A stretch of DNA of 64,000 bases from Streptomyces sp. NBC_01446 (GCF_026340095.1 NZ_JAPEPO010000003.1:558001-622000); one strand, 5' to 3'. Shown: positions 1 through 8,667, counted from the stretch's first letter. Made by a program: numbers and translations. The notes: generated from the sequence alone by a model not told the origin.

Positions 1-1091
1 GTGTGCCCGCATGCGGGGCACCGGCGGGAGGTGTTGCGGGGGTCCACGGCGATCACTTCCCGTCCGGCGCTTTCAGCCTTGGCGGCCAGGATCGTCAGGA
101 ACACCCCCCATCCGGCATCCGCGATCGAGCGGTTGAGTCCGGTCTTCGCGCCGGCCCCGTTGGGCAGGAAGCCGCCCGGCATCCCGGGGTCGGGCTTCGG
201 CGCGGGAGCCTTGCTCATGTTGCGGATCTTGAGGTCCTCGTGCGCGATGAAATCGTGTCGGCGTACCAGGTCAAGGGCGGTTTTGTGGGCGTGGTCGAGG
301 CGCTGGCGGCGCACCTTGCGGTGCAGCTTCGCGACCTTCTCGACCGCCCGCCGGTGGTTGGCAGTCCGCTTGTCACGGCGCACACGCGGAAACCTCGACA
401 GGGCCTGCTGTGCGGCTTCCAGCTTCGCGGCGCTCTTCGCCCCGTGGCGCGGGCTGGGCACGAACTCGCCGTCGGAGGTGGTGAGGAAGTTGGCTATGCC
501 CAGGTCGATCCCGACGAGGGAACCCGTCGCGGGCAGCGGTTCGGGCTGGACCTGCTCGACACTCAGCACGACGAACCACCGACGGCCCTCACGCTTCACG
601 CTGATCGTCTTGACGGTGCCGGCCACGGGCCGGTGCTGGTGCACCCTGACGTGCCCGACACCTTGAAGCCGGACGCGGGTGACGGGGTCGTGAGGGGTGG
701 AGTCCCAGCGGCAGCCGTCCCCGTCCTTCGGGAACTCCACGATGTCGAACCGCTTACCCGACCGGAAACGCGGATAGCCCGGCTTCTCTCCAGCCTTGAC
801 CCGGCGGAAGAACGCTGCGAACGCTTTGTCCAGGCGGCGCAACGTGGCCTGCTGACTGGAGAACGACCAACGGCCCTGACGCGCCGGGTCGAAGGACCGG
901 ATGTCCTTGAGCTGTACGGACTGCTGCCCGTACCGGACCGTCGTCTTGCTGGCGTGCCGGTAGGCGTCACGGCGTTCCTGCAACGCGCCGTTGTACAGCG
1001 AGCAGTGATCACACAGCATCTCACCGAGCGCCTGAGCCTGCCGCACGGTAGGCCGCATCAGGAACTTGTACGCACGCATCACCCGGCCCAC
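1..1091 (-). CDS. tnpB: TnpB RNA-guided endonuclease (partial, C-terminus off the window)
   Basis: TnpB proteins are RuvC-fold, RNA-guided DNA nucleases encoded in IS200/IS605-group elements. The start is GTG at 1091, encoding GRVMRAYKF, as in the complete copy. 363 codons are visible. The RuvC-I motif GIDLGIAN and RuvC-II motif HEDLKIRN are intact. The first zinc-finger pair, CPACGH, is the last thing readable before the window edge, so the RuvC-III aspartate cannot be checked. The protein matches the copy ending at 37992 over its whole visible length with scattered substitutions and no frameshift, so it was probably functional recently. Confidence 0.85.
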   Translation of the reverse strand, partial: MGRVMRAYKFLMRPTVRQAQALGEMLCDHCSLYNGALQERRDAYRHASKTTVRYGQQSVQLKDIRSFDPARQGRWSFSSQQATLRRLDKAFAAFFRRVKAGEKPGYPRFRSGKRFDIVEFPKDGDGCRWDSTPHDPVTRVRLQGVGHVRVHQHRPVAGTVKTISVKREGRRWFVVLSVEQVQPEPLPATGSLVGIDLGIANFLTTSDGEFVPSPRHGAKSAAKLEAAQQALSRFPRVRRDKRTANHRRAVEKVAKLHRKVRRQRLDHAHKTALDLVRRHDFIAHEDLKIRNMSKAPAPKPDPGMPGGFLPNGAGAKTGLNRSIADAGWGVFLTILAAKAESAGREVIAVDPRNTSRRCPACGH

Positions 1092-1237
1092 CCCCCTTCA
1101 GCTCTTTCAGCAACCTAACCGAGGCCACTGACAACCCCTCCGCAGACAGAACACCCGTGCACACATGACCGGTCAGAGCAGCCCCGAGATGCGTTTCACG
1201 CCCCGACTGAAGCCGGGGATACCACGCAAGAGAAGAG
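1..1237 (-). mobile_element. IS605/IS1341-type tnpB element, copy 1 (cut by window edge)
   Basis: This is the 5' portion of a solo-tnpB element. It aligns without net gap to the complete copy at 37956-39363 with a constant offset of 38124. The tnpB-proximal end is placed at 1237 because similarity between the copies stops after the shared ATGGA (TCCAT on the minus strand) at 1238-1242. Between the tnpB start and that end lies a hairpin at 1201-1218 (CCCCG, CTGAAG, CGGGG) of the type found at IS200/IS605 ends. No tnpA is present. The other end is outside the window. Confidence 0.8.
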
Positions 1238-1468
1238 ATGGAGGGCAGTTGGTATGTGCAGGTGCTGCTTCGGGACGACAACACCTACCAACTCGAATTC
1301 CGGGACGGCGTAGCAGCCGAGCACTATCAGACGCGGACCATCGCCCAGGAGAAGGTCCTGACCGTCATGCTCGGCTGGGCGGCGGGCAAGGCGGACTGGA
1401 AGGACGGCTTCATGTGGAACAACATCGGCTCGCAGGTCGAGGCCGATGACGCCCGACATCAGGGCTGA
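1238..1468 (+). CDS. conserved hypothetical protein, 76 aa
   Basis: This is a small acidic protein with no signal peptide or membrane segment, and I do not recognise its family. It contains WYVQVLLRDD and a Trp-rich C-terminal half (GWAAGKADWKDGFMWNN), which looks like a compact folded domain. Codon use is typical of Streptomyces. The ATG is the first base after the tnpB element end, so the native promoter and ribosome site have been replaced by element sequence. The purine run AAGAGAAGAG just before the ATG comes from the element and might act as a weak ribosome site. Confidence 0.6.
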   Translation: MEGSWYVQVLLRDDNTYQLEFRDGVAAEHYQTRTIAQEKVLTVMLGWAAGKADWKDGFMWNNIGSQVEADDARHQG

Positions 1469-1494
1469 CGCGACTTGACCTCGCGCCCTGCGTC

Positions 1495-1842
1495 ATGCCC
1501 GATTGCGGATGCCAGTTCGGGGCGGCCGCCCATGAGTTGCGGCCACGCCAGCCCTGTTCACTCCTCATCCCGCGACGGGAAGAATCCCTGGCGTACCGAT
1601 CCGTCGACGCTGAACGGGTACACAACAGCGTGGTCCATGATGCTCAACGGCGGGGTGGGGTTCTCGATGACGATCACCTGGCCTGGGAGATCGCCGAGGA
1701 GGTCATGTTTGTCTGGAACGCCCACACCGCCTGGAAGAACCGATTCACCGACACCGCCCTCATTCTCGCCGTGCTGGCCGTTCCAGCACTGGCCCTGCCT
1801 GTCTGTTCCTCGCCAGCGACGTCCGCAGAGACCGCAAACTAA
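1495..1842 (+). other. uncertain open frame, 115 aa
   Basis: An open frame runs here, but composition does not decide its strand. An equally long minus-strand frame covers the same bases. The plus frame ends in a hydrophobic segment (ALILAVLAVPALALPV), the sort of tail a small membrane protein would have, yet no convincing ribosome site precedes the ATG. I recognise no family. It could be a remnant between two mobile-element fragments. Confidence 0.2.
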
Positions 1843-2110
1843 CAGCCATGGCCAGGACAAACCAGCCGTCTGCCGCTCTGGGCAGCGGCAGCACAGCCCG
1901 GCCATGGCTCGTCGCAGCCGGGCGACAGCAACTCGACTCTGATTGAGCCTTGTATCGAGTGCTCTGTGACCGCGGCGGTGTTCGTGTGCGAAGGCGAGGT
2001 CGACCAGCGCCCGCACCGGTCCGTCCGTGCACAACTGTGCGTCGATCAGCTCGAACAGGGCGTCACCCCGCATGGTCAGGCACGCGTAAAACTTCCACCA
2101 GAGGCGTGAC
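1790..2110 (-). pseudogene. transposase remnant, NF041680-like
   Basis: The minus strand carries pieces resembling a large Streptomyces transposase family: a stretch with DALFELIDA, DGPVRALVDLA and RRGHRALD, then after a frame change LPLPRAADGWFVLA. The fragments are consecutive but in two frames, and neither end of the protein is present. No terminal repeats were found. The family name rests on remembered motif similarity and is less sure than the statement that this is a broken transposase. Confidence 0.5.
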
Positions 2111-2455
2111 ACTTCCGCAAACGGTCGTCGTGGCTGCCCAGCAGGATGCCGGCGGGTCGCATGAGCCGTCTCAAGCTCATGCTTCTCGATAAAATGAGCA
2201 AGTCCACCCGATCGCGGCAGGGCACAGTGCTCAAGGGCGGGCTGGCCGACGGATGCTGTCCGCAACCAAGGATGTGGATCACACCAGGCCGAGTGGTGGG
2301 CCAGGAGCCGGGGACCGCACGCGAAACGCTGGCGGTGGCCTGGCGGTCACCGTCGTTTACGCGAACTCGCCCCTGCGCGGGCTGGGACTGCGTGTCGGCT
2401 GACCGCCGCTCCGTGCCGGGATCTTGCACCGTCCGAGTCGTGAAGAGGGATGGCA

Positions 2456-2863
2456 ATGCGAACCAACATCGTCCGGAGCGAGAGCTTGATGGTGAGCTGC
2501 GACGCGGTCAACGGCTGGTCCGTTGTCGAGATCGACGGTGAGGTGGATGCCCACACCGCCCCCATGATCCGGGAAGTAGTGATCAACCTCCTCGCTGAGG
2601 GACACCACCACTTCGTCCTGGATCTGAACTTCGTTACCTTCATGGATTCGATGGGGCTGGGCGTGATCGTGGCGATTACGAAACGCATCCGTGAGCACGA
2701 AGGATCGCTGCGCATCGCGTCCGCCTCCGGCCGGATACTCCGGATCTTCGACCTGAGCGGCATGCGGGAGAGCTACGAGATCTTCCCCTCGGCAGGGGAA
2801 GCGACACAGTCCGTTCCCTCGCCCGGCAGCCTCGCCCACTGGCCACGGCCGTCCTCTGAGTGA
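2456..2863 (+). CDS. STAS-domain anti-sigma factor antagonist
   Basis: This is a 135-residue single-domain STAS protein of the SpoIIAA/RsbV/BldG type. Such proteins bind and sequester anti-sigma kinases in partner-switching control of alternative sigma factors. The core motif is DSMGLGVIVA, with Ser65 in the position that the partner kinase phosphorylates. The first strand reads WSVVEIDGEVD. The ATG at 2456 is preferred over ATG at 2450 because GAGGG lies about 8 bases before 2456 and touches 2450. No cognate kinase or sigma gene is next to it, so it must act with partners elsewhere. Downstream is a broken Tn3 transposase. Confidence 0.85.
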   Translation: MRTNIVRSESLMVSCDAVNGWSVVEIDGEVDAHTAPMIREVVINLLAEGHHHFVLDLNFVTFMDSMGLGVIVAITKRIREHEGSLRIASASGRILRIFDLSGMRESYEIFPSAGEATQSVPSPGSLAHWPRPSSE

Positions 2864-2899
2864 GGAACGGCGCGGCAATCCGGAGCGTGTTACAGGCGC

Positions 2900-3165
2900 G
2901 CGTGGGGCGTGGTCTCCTCCATGGCATGGGGGCAGCCCGGCGCGCTGGGCCTGGTGCCTAATGCCGTTGTGCTGTGGCCGACCCGGCACGTCGACGCCGC
3001 CGTCGGCCAGCTCCGTGTCCAGGGACACGAAATTCGCGACGCGGGCGTCGCCCGGCTCTCCCCGCTCAAGCACCGCAATCTCCATGTCTCGGCCGCTACA
3101 GCTTCACGGCCTCCTCCCAGGCCGCTCTGACGCCCTGCGCCCGCTGCGCGACCCGGATGCATCCG
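2900..3165 (+). pseudogene. Tn3-family transposase C-terminal remnant
   Basis: The plus strand reads NAVVLWPTRHVDAAVGQLR, then EIRDAGVARLSPLKHRN, then after a shift LGRYSFTAS, then after another LRPLRDPDA. These are the consecutive end motifs of Tn3-family transposases, normally in one frame. At least two frameshifts separate them and all upstream catalytic parts are missing. The right limit, about 3165, is where the reduced aldo/keto reductase gene starts on the other strand. Confidence 0.7.
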
Positions 3166-3765
3166 AGGGTGATCGTGCCCACAGCCAGGTGCGCTTCGAC
3201 GTGGCCGGTGCTGACGGTTCCCTGGATGAGCAGGGTCTGGGGGCTGTGGTCTGTGGTGCAGCAGCCAGGCCATGCCGACGTGCGCTGAGCAGCACCCCAG
3301 GTGTTCGGCGGCGGCGAGCAGGGCCGCCTCGTCGTCACCTTCGCCATCCCCGGCATCGAGCCGCCCGGCAGGAAGGAAGGCACGAGGCGATCTGTTCCGC
3401 ACCGCAGAGTTTGAGTGGACCTCGTCCTCGCGGGCCGCGAGACTGTAGGCGTTCCGCACACACACACGATACCCGCCGGTAGGGCGCGGCGCAGTACGTC
3501 CAGGGACACGCTGCTCAGCCCGATCGCGCCGATCTTGCCCTCGTCGCGCAGCGCGACCATCTCAGCGAGCTGAGCTGGTCGTCCGGCATAGGCGGCGTGA
3601 ATCCGACGTCCATTCGGCGCAGGTTGACCATGGAGAGCTGCTCCAGCCCGACAACGAGGTTCTCCTCGACGCGGGCCCGCAGCTCCTCGGGACGTTGTGC
3701 CATTTTCGCGGGAACGGGCCGTCGAGGTTGCTACGACGAGTATGCGCCCGCCGGCATGAGTGACC
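3166..3765 (-). pseudogene. aldo/keto reductase, frameshifted
   Basis: Minus-strand fragments in order give DGPFPRK, AQRPEELRARVEENLVV, GLEQLSMVNLRRMDVG, MVALRDEGKIGAIGLSSVSLDVLRRALPAG, YSLAAREDEV and a tail resembling HVEAHLAVGTITL. These are successive parts of an NADPH-dependent aldo/keto reductase. They lie in at least three frames and the N-terminal barrel strands with the catalytic Asp/Tyr are not recognisable, so the gene is dead. The 3' end abuts the Tn3 remnant, which suggests a deletion joined two decaying genes. Confidence 0.65.
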
Positions 3766-3949
3766 GCTTCCGCGGATCCTCAGAGAAACTCCGTGACGTA
3801 GCCGGGCTTGTGGCGCGCCGCCGGGAAGATGGTGCTGCGTTTCCTGGAAGACGGCTGGGCGTACGCGCACCGCCGCATGGCGCACCCCGGGGAAGCCTCA
3901 GATATCCGCTGCCCGAGCAGGAGAAAGACCCGGCCTGACTTCCGTAGGC

Positions 3950-3971
3950 GCAACACCCGTGGGGGTGTTGC
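3950..3971. terminator. hairpin, possible terminator
   Basis: A perfect 9 bp stem, GCAACACCC with GGGTGTTGC, closes a 4-base loop. A third copy of the arm sequence (GGGTGTTGC) follows about 10 bases later. No U-tract is present, which is common in Streptomyces. It sits between degraded sequence and the DUF6381-like gene, so it could also be an operator or a relic. Confidence 0.35.
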
Positions 3972-4375
3972 ACCGTCGCGGGTGTTGCGGCATGGGCGCG
4001 GTGTGCTCGCTCATGTGGTGCGCAGGACACCCGCGTAGCTCACCGACGCGACGACCACCCAGGAGGCGAGGCCGAGCCGGGCTGTCCTGACTCCGGAGCG
4101 AGCAAGCGACGGCAGATGAACGGAGCGAGACGCCGATCGGCGTGGCCGTCGACGGCAGGACGACTCGTTGAGCCGACATGATCGATGATGTGACGGATCT
4201 AGAGACGGTCGATTCCAAGGGGTTGAGTGGTCGTAGGCGGTCAGTCCGCGCAGGACCGGCTGGCCGGTCGCGGGCGACTGAGCGCAGACAGCAGTGACCG
4301 GCCGGCGGCCTCTCGCGTGCCAGAAAGCCACGCTGGCCAGCCACCGGCCGGTGTCTGTGCTCCGAACTACCCGAA

Positions 4376-4564
4376 CTACATCGTCGGGTCGATGTCCGGC
4401 TTGCCCGTACCGCCTGCATGCTCGCTCTGCTCCTTGAGCTGGCGGGCCTTGTCCTTCAGACGCTGACGCTCCTGCGGGTCAGTAGCGCGTTCCGCGGCCT
4501 GTTCCAGATCCTGAGCCTTAGCACGCATCTGCTGGACACGACCGGACTCACCTGCAGCGCTCAT
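4376..4564 (-). CDS. small hydrophilic protein, DUF6381-like
   Basis: This is a 62-residue, highly charged, mostly helical protein (SAAGESGRVQQMRAKAQ, then DPQERQRLKDKARQL), resembling the abundant small DUF6381-type proteins of Streptomyces, whose function is not established. ATG at 4564 is chosen because AAGGAG lies 5 bases upstream; the in-frame GTG at 4570 overlaps that ribosome site. It stands alone: no open frame on either side looks coding for several hundred bases. Confidence 0.75.
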   Translation of the reverse strand: MSAAGESGRVQQMRAKAQDLEQAAERATDPQERQRLKDKARQLKEQSEHAGGTGKPDIDPTM

Positions 4565-4576
4565 GATCACTCCTTG

Positions 4577-5608
4577 GGTGATGAGGAAGAGCGGGCCACA
4601 TCAGAGAAACAGGCCCCACCACCCCCGGCATCTCGAACGGTCACCCACCGCTATCTACCCAGCTGAAAAAGGCCCTCACCGAACGACAACACAGCCCCGG
4701 GAGTACCGACCAGACACCTGAAGATCCAGACACCTGAAGATGCTGTGAGTAGCTCCAGCGGCCTCCATCAGGAACCGCTGGCCGTAGCGGTGCCGCGCCC
4801 AACGGCCCCGGCCCCACGGAATCGGACATGAGCCGGCCGGCGTCGGCCTGTCCCAGCCCCGGAACCTCACCGGACACACTGCCGTCGACCGGGGCCGGGG
4901 GCGCCTGCCTTCCGGAGCCGTCGGCTCTGCCGGCACCGGTGATGCCCGAAGGAGCAGCCAGTTTCCTGCACTTGAGAAGAGATGAGAACTCACACCTGGG
5001 CGAAGGACTGCTCCATGGTCTGATCGGTTTCTCCGCCGCTCCATGAGGCCGACTTCGCGCATGCTCCCGGTGGCTTCAATCGGAAGCGCATAACTATGGG
5101 GTATCCGAGATGTTGGCGTTCTCTTCTTCGGGAACGATGCGTTCGGCGTCGAGCCAGTCTTCCGGCAACCGGACCTGATAGTGCGGGAGTTCGGCTGGCC
5201 CAACTTGAGTGTCCTCGCGGCATCTCGTTCAGGTTTCCGAACTCTGTTGTGGACGCGGAGACTTGTGCGGCGTGGCCTGGATCGTGGGGCTGTCTGGAGC
5301 TCTGGTGACACCTCGGAGGAACTCTGCTGCGGTCTGGTCGTCTCTGGGCGCCGGCATCTCAGCCCATCCTGTGCGCGAGGCGTCCGGCGGTGGCGTACTG
5401 GACCGGCTCTACCTGTCGCCGACTCAACCACCGTTCCCGGGGAACCCGACCAACTGACTGGCAGCCTTCTGCACACGCTTTCGCAACCTTGCCCCGGCAG
5501 GTCCCTCCCAGTGGCTCGAGACAGGTTCTGCGGCCCAGGAGGCCGAGATGGTTCGGTACGGCGGCACGAACGACGCCCGCGAACGACCCCAGTTGGAGGA
5601 GCCCCATG
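4577..5608. other. about 1 kb without a supportable gene
   Basis: Open frames occur on both strands, the longest 266 codons on the minus strand, but they have the basic, Arg/Ser-rich composition of antisense shadows. They have no plausible ribosome sites and no motif I recognise. G+C is visibly lower than in neighbouring genes and several short fragments look like decayed coding sequence. I see no tRNA, repeat array or clear element end here. Confidence 0.4.
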
Positions 5609-6493
5609 TCATTCCGGGCTGTCGATCTTCCTGTAGAAGGTGAGGAGGGCGTCCGCGAGACGGTCGGGTGCCTCGATTGCCGCGTAGTGCCCGACACCGT
5701 CGAGTGACACGGCACTCACGTCCGTAGCGACCTGCCGCAATGTCGCGGACGTGAACGCTGCTGAGCGGCCCCCGACTGCGAGCACGGGCATGCTGAGCTT
5801 CTGGGTTGCCAGCTCGAGGATCTCGTCGCCTTCCGTGAGCATCGAGCGGTAGAGCCCGGAGGCGCCCGTGAAGGCGTCCGGCCGCGTGTAGGAGCGGGTG
5901 AACTCGTCGATGTCGTCCTTGGTGAACGCATCAGAGGTAGCGCTGAGGGAGGGGAACGCGTACTCGGCGATGAAGGCGCGCTCCCGTCCCGCGAGAAGCA
6001 TTTCTGGGATCCCCGGGGCGACGAGGACGCCTATGTGCCAGGCCCCGCCATGGGTCACGTCGGCGAGCTTTTCGGCGCCGAATCCAGGGAGACCGGTCTC
6101 GATCGCCCCGTAGCTTCGGACGAGTTCGGGATGTGTGGCTGCGACGCGGAACGTCGTGGGGCCGCTGATGTCCTGGCCCGTCAGGTGGACGGGGCCGAGG
6201 TCCAACCGCGCGATGAGTTCGCTCAGGTCCTGCGCCGAGGTTGCGCTGTCGTGCTCCGGCTTGGCAGTGGCGGAGTCACCGAAACCGCGAAGGTCGACGG
6301 CGAACACGCGATGCTGCCCGCTCAGCAGGGGGATCAGCTTGTGGAACACCCACCAGGTCTCCGGGAAACCGTGCACCAGCAGTACGGGCGATCCGGCCGT
6401 TCCCGCGGAGACGTAGTGCAGCTCGGTGCCGTTCACGCTGACGCGGTGGTGGTCGACGCCGGGGATGGTGGCTCCGCCAGGACTGACGTTCAT
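5609..6493 (-). CDS. alpha/beta hydrolase, epoxide/haloalkane hydrolase-like
   Basis: This 294-residue protein has a typical alpha/beta-hydrolase plan: HGFPETWW near residues 41-48 (oxyanion region), the nucleophile elbow TGQDISG with Asp108 as expected for epoxide or haloalkane hydrolases rather than Ser esterases, and a C-terminal GVGHYAAIEAP supplying the catalytic His. No signal peptide, so it is cytoplasmic. ATG at 6493 follows GGAGAAG at good spacing; the frame stays open further upstream but enters the divergent promoter. It is divergent from the MarR gene and shares the twin operators at 6513-6555, so it is the likely target of that repressor. The substrate is unknown. Confidence 0.85.
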   Translation of the reverse strand: MNVSPGGATIPGVDHHRVSVNGTELHYVSAGTAGSPVLLVHGFPETWWVFHKLIPLLSGQHRVFAVDLRGFGDSATAKPEHDSATSAQDLSELIARLDLGPVHLTGQDISGPTTFRVAATHPELVRSYGAIETGLPGFGAEKLADVTHGGAWHIGVLVAPGIPEMLLAGRERAFIAEYAFPSLSATSDAFTKDDIDEFTRSYTRPDAFTGASGLYRSMLTEGDEILELATQKLSMPVLAVGGRSAAFTSATLRQVATDVSAVSLDGVGHYAAIEAPDRLADALLTFYRKIDSPE

Positions 6494-6512
6494 GATTCTT
6501 CTCCACTCATTA

Positions 6513-6555
6513 GGCAACCTGGTTGTCGAATCTATAACTAGACAACCACGTTGTC
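6513..6555. promoter_or_regulatory. twin MarR-type operators in divergent promoter
   Basis: Two related 15-base palindromes lie between the divergent starts: GGCAACCTGGTTGTC at 6513-6527 and GACAACCACGTTGTC at 6541-6555, 28 bp apart centre to centre. TATAACTA between them looks like a -10 region. The position and dyad symmetry suit autoregulation by the adjacent MarR protein and repression of the hydrolase gene. Confidence 0.7.
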
Positions 6556-6584
6556 TATCTCGTTGCTCCCGTATGATCCGGACC

Positions 6585-7097
6585 ATGGCCCGTTCCTCAG
6601 GCGCTGAGCTGGCGCTGCTCCTGCTCGGCGGTTTCCACTCGATGGCGGATGAGGTGCACGCCGAACTGGCGCATCGCGGACACGAAGGCGTCCGTCCCGG
6701 CCATGAGTTCGCGCTCCGGACCATCGACGCGGGAGCGGACACAGCCTCGGAGCTCGGCCGCCGGCTGTCGGTCTCCAAGCAGGCGGCCGCGAAGACGATC
6801 GCCGCGCTCCAACAGCTCGGATACGTAGTCCGGGAAACCGACCCGGATGACGCACGGCGCAAGCGGGTGCAGGTGACACCCCGTGGCCACGAAATGATGG
6901 CGATCGGCGGGGCGCTCTTTGACGAGGTGCGCAATCGCTGGGCGGCGCAGATCGGGGTCCGCCAGCTCGATGCCCTCGAAGGGCACTTGGCCCGGCTAGT
7001 CGAGCGCCGGCCCGTGAGCGCCGACGATCTGGCACGGTTCGATGACGGTCTCCGCGAGGAGAACCGAGTGGCCGCACTCGATCAGAACTCACAGTAA
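6585..7097 (+). CDS. MarR-family transcriptional regulator
   Basis: This is a 170-residue winged-helix protein. The recognition region reads TASELGRRLSVSKQAAAKTIAALQQLGYV, followed by the wing (DPDDARRKRVQVTPRG), as in MarR proteins. These bind dyads as dimers and are usually released by small ligands. The start ATG at 6585 is assigned by family length; an in-frame ATG at 6574 is possible. It is transcribed away from the epoxide-hydrolase-like gene across a 91 bp gap with two palindromes, so it probably represses that gene and itself in response to the hydrolase substrate or a related compound. Confidence 0.85.
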   Translation: MARSSGAELALLLLGGFHSMADEVHAELAHRGHEGVRPGHEFALRTIDAGADTASELGRRLSVSKQAAAKTIAALQQLGYVVRETDPDDARRKRVQVTPRGHEMMAIGGALFDEVRNRWAAQIGVRQLDALEGHLARLVERRPVSADDLARFDDGLREENRVAALDQNSQ

Positions 7098-7330
7098 TCA
7101 GATCGATTCGAGCTGGGCGTCGATCAAGGATCGATCATTGACATGCTCCTCGGGCGGAAGCCGGCGGGCCCAGCCCACGAGTTCGCCGACGTAGCCGTGG
7201 TCGGCCCAGATCTGCGTGATCTGCGGCTGGACGAGACGGAGGCGCACAACACGTTCGCGCACTGCGCCGCGGTCCTGGATGTCCCCAAGCCGTGCTGCCG
7301 CCCCCTCACCGACATGCAGGCCGGTCCCGG
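7098..7330 (-). pseudogene. IS5-family transposase remnant
   Basis: The minus strand reads LRLVQPQITQIWADHGYVGELVGWARR, matching the DDE segment of IS5-family transposases (IWAD-YAG-LV-WA). A short preceding stretch is compatible with the region between the catalytic blocks. The N-terminal half and the C-terminal glutamate region are absent and no terminal inverted repeats are visible. It begins directly after the MarR gene stop. Confidence 0.5.
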
Positions 7331-7410
7331 ACGATGCCGCCACCCCGGCGCGCCAGGTCATCGCACGGACGGACCTCAAGAGCGTCCACGCCATCGCCAA
7401 GAGGTGTGAC

Positions 7411-7451
7411 TGAGCGTCCGAGTTGGCGGGCTTCGCCAACTCGGACGCTCA
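7411..7451. terminator. 18 bp perfect hairpin
   Basis: TGAGCGTCCGAGTTGGCG at 7411-7428 is followed by a 5-base loop and then its exact complement at 7434-7451. The stem is long enough to act as a bidirectional factor-independent terminator even without a U-tract. It stands between the IS5 remnant and unassigned sequence, so it could also be a leftover element end. Confidence 0.5.
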
Positions 7452-8121
7452 GCGCGGTATCAGCCCGAAGGCCGGTGTTAGTTGATGACGAGGCGGGTGC
7501 GGAGAGTGTGCCCTTCCCCGCGGCGCACCGCTCCCGGCGGCCGGGCCCCAGCGAACGCGCGCCGGTGCCGCCGAACCGCTCCTCCTCAGACAGCACCGCA
7601 CGCATCATCTCCAGGGCCCGCGTCTCCCCGTTGGCGAGACGGGCCCCGGCGCAGCCGGTCGGCGCCGTGCCGGCCAGCACGCTGCCCTTCTCGTACACGC
7701 ACTGGGTTCCCGCGGTGGGCCTGTCACGTCGCGTGCGGGGCCGGATGCGGCTGGTCGATGGATCGGGGGCGGTACGGCGGTGTGCCTGAGGGGGCCGTAC
7801 CGGGCGGGTGTGGCTTGATCACCGGGCCGTCCCGGGCAGCGGGGCCGGGTGAATCAGCCGACGTCCGTGGCGCATCCCGAGATGTGACGGGCCGTATGTC
7901 GAGGAGTGGTGATCGTGGCACTGGCCTTGCAGCATGCGGTAGGAGTACCGAGCGACCTGGTGCGGAGGGTGGGCGGTCGCGGGGTCTCGCGCGGCGTGCC
8001 GGGCTGCTGCTCGCCACGGCGGCACTGCCGGCGGCGGCACAGGTCGTGCCCACCGCCACCCCCGCCACGGCGGAGGGGTCGGTGACCATGACTACGGCCC
8101 GGGTGCCGATCAGTCTTTCAC
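7452..8121. other. no supportable gene
   Basis: Several long overlapping frames exist on both strands but none has family-like motifs, and their amino-acid composition is that of GC-rich non-coding sequence. A minus frame near 7490-7700 (NGETRALEMMRAVLSEEER) looks somewhat protein-like but has no recognisable start or family. The rest may be decayed coding sequence. Confidence 0.35.
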
Positions 8122-8225
8122 CGCTGAACATCAGCGAACGCGCCCGCCTGCGCGAGCTGGAACGAGAGAACCGGGAACTCCGTATGAAGACCGAGTTCCT
8201 AGGAAAAGCGGCGGCCTTCTTCGCC
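8122..8225 (+). pseudogene. IS3-family orfA remnant
   Basis: A short plus-strand piece reads ISERARLRELERENRELRM then KTEFLGKAAAFFAQD. This is the C-terminal leucine-zipper part of an IS3-family OrfA. The helix-turn-helix start and the whole of orfB are missing. It differs from the intact IS3 element at 10.4-11.65 kb, whose OrfA ends LRRAAKYFAAETSW, so it comes from a different IS3 subgroup. Confidence 0.6.
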
Positions 8226-8667
8226 CAGGACCGTCCTGCTGAGCGCCCTCGTGTAAGGCGGAGCCCTCGTGATGCTGCCGCTGAGCTGGCTCTACGGCCT
8301 CCCCAGTCGCCGCGCTCACCTGCTGCTCGTGACGGCCTTCGCCACGCTGATCGGCGTGAGCCTGCTGCTCTGCCCCACCCTCGGCCACCCCCTCCTCCGT
8401 CGAACTCGCCGTGTCCCCGAGCCGTTCAAGGAGAGCGTGCTCGCGCAGTTCTCGCGGTGAGCCTCAACTACGGCCTACCCTTGGGCCGTTACACCTTCAC
8501 AAGTCACCCAGACCTCGGACACTCTGCCCGGTGACGGAGCCGGCGTGGGACGCGCGTCCCCGCTCCACGCCGCTACTGGACGGCCTCAGGCGCAGCCACG
8601 GGTCGGCACATTCGGACGCCGACGACCCCGTGTGGCGCGTCCCGCCGGGCGGCGAAAGGGACGCGTC
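8226..8667. other. no supportable gene
   Basis: A 63-codon plus frame at 8269-8460 contains one hydrophobic segment (HLLLVTAFATLIGVSLLL) and could be a fragment of a membrane protein, but it lacks a ribosome site and a known family. The remaining bases up to the MFS start show nothing I can name. Confidence 0.3.

Noticed and set aside
3..1118. Long plus-strand open frame of 371 codons
   Set aside because: It is the antisense of tnpB copy 1. The minus strand carries conserved TnpB motifs and the same pattern recurs at 38061-39242 opposite the complete copy.
4676..5476. 266-codon minus-strand open frame in a gene-free stretch
   Set aside because: Its composition is Arg/Ser/Pro-rich, it has no ribosome site and no recognisable motif. 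I left the region unassigned.
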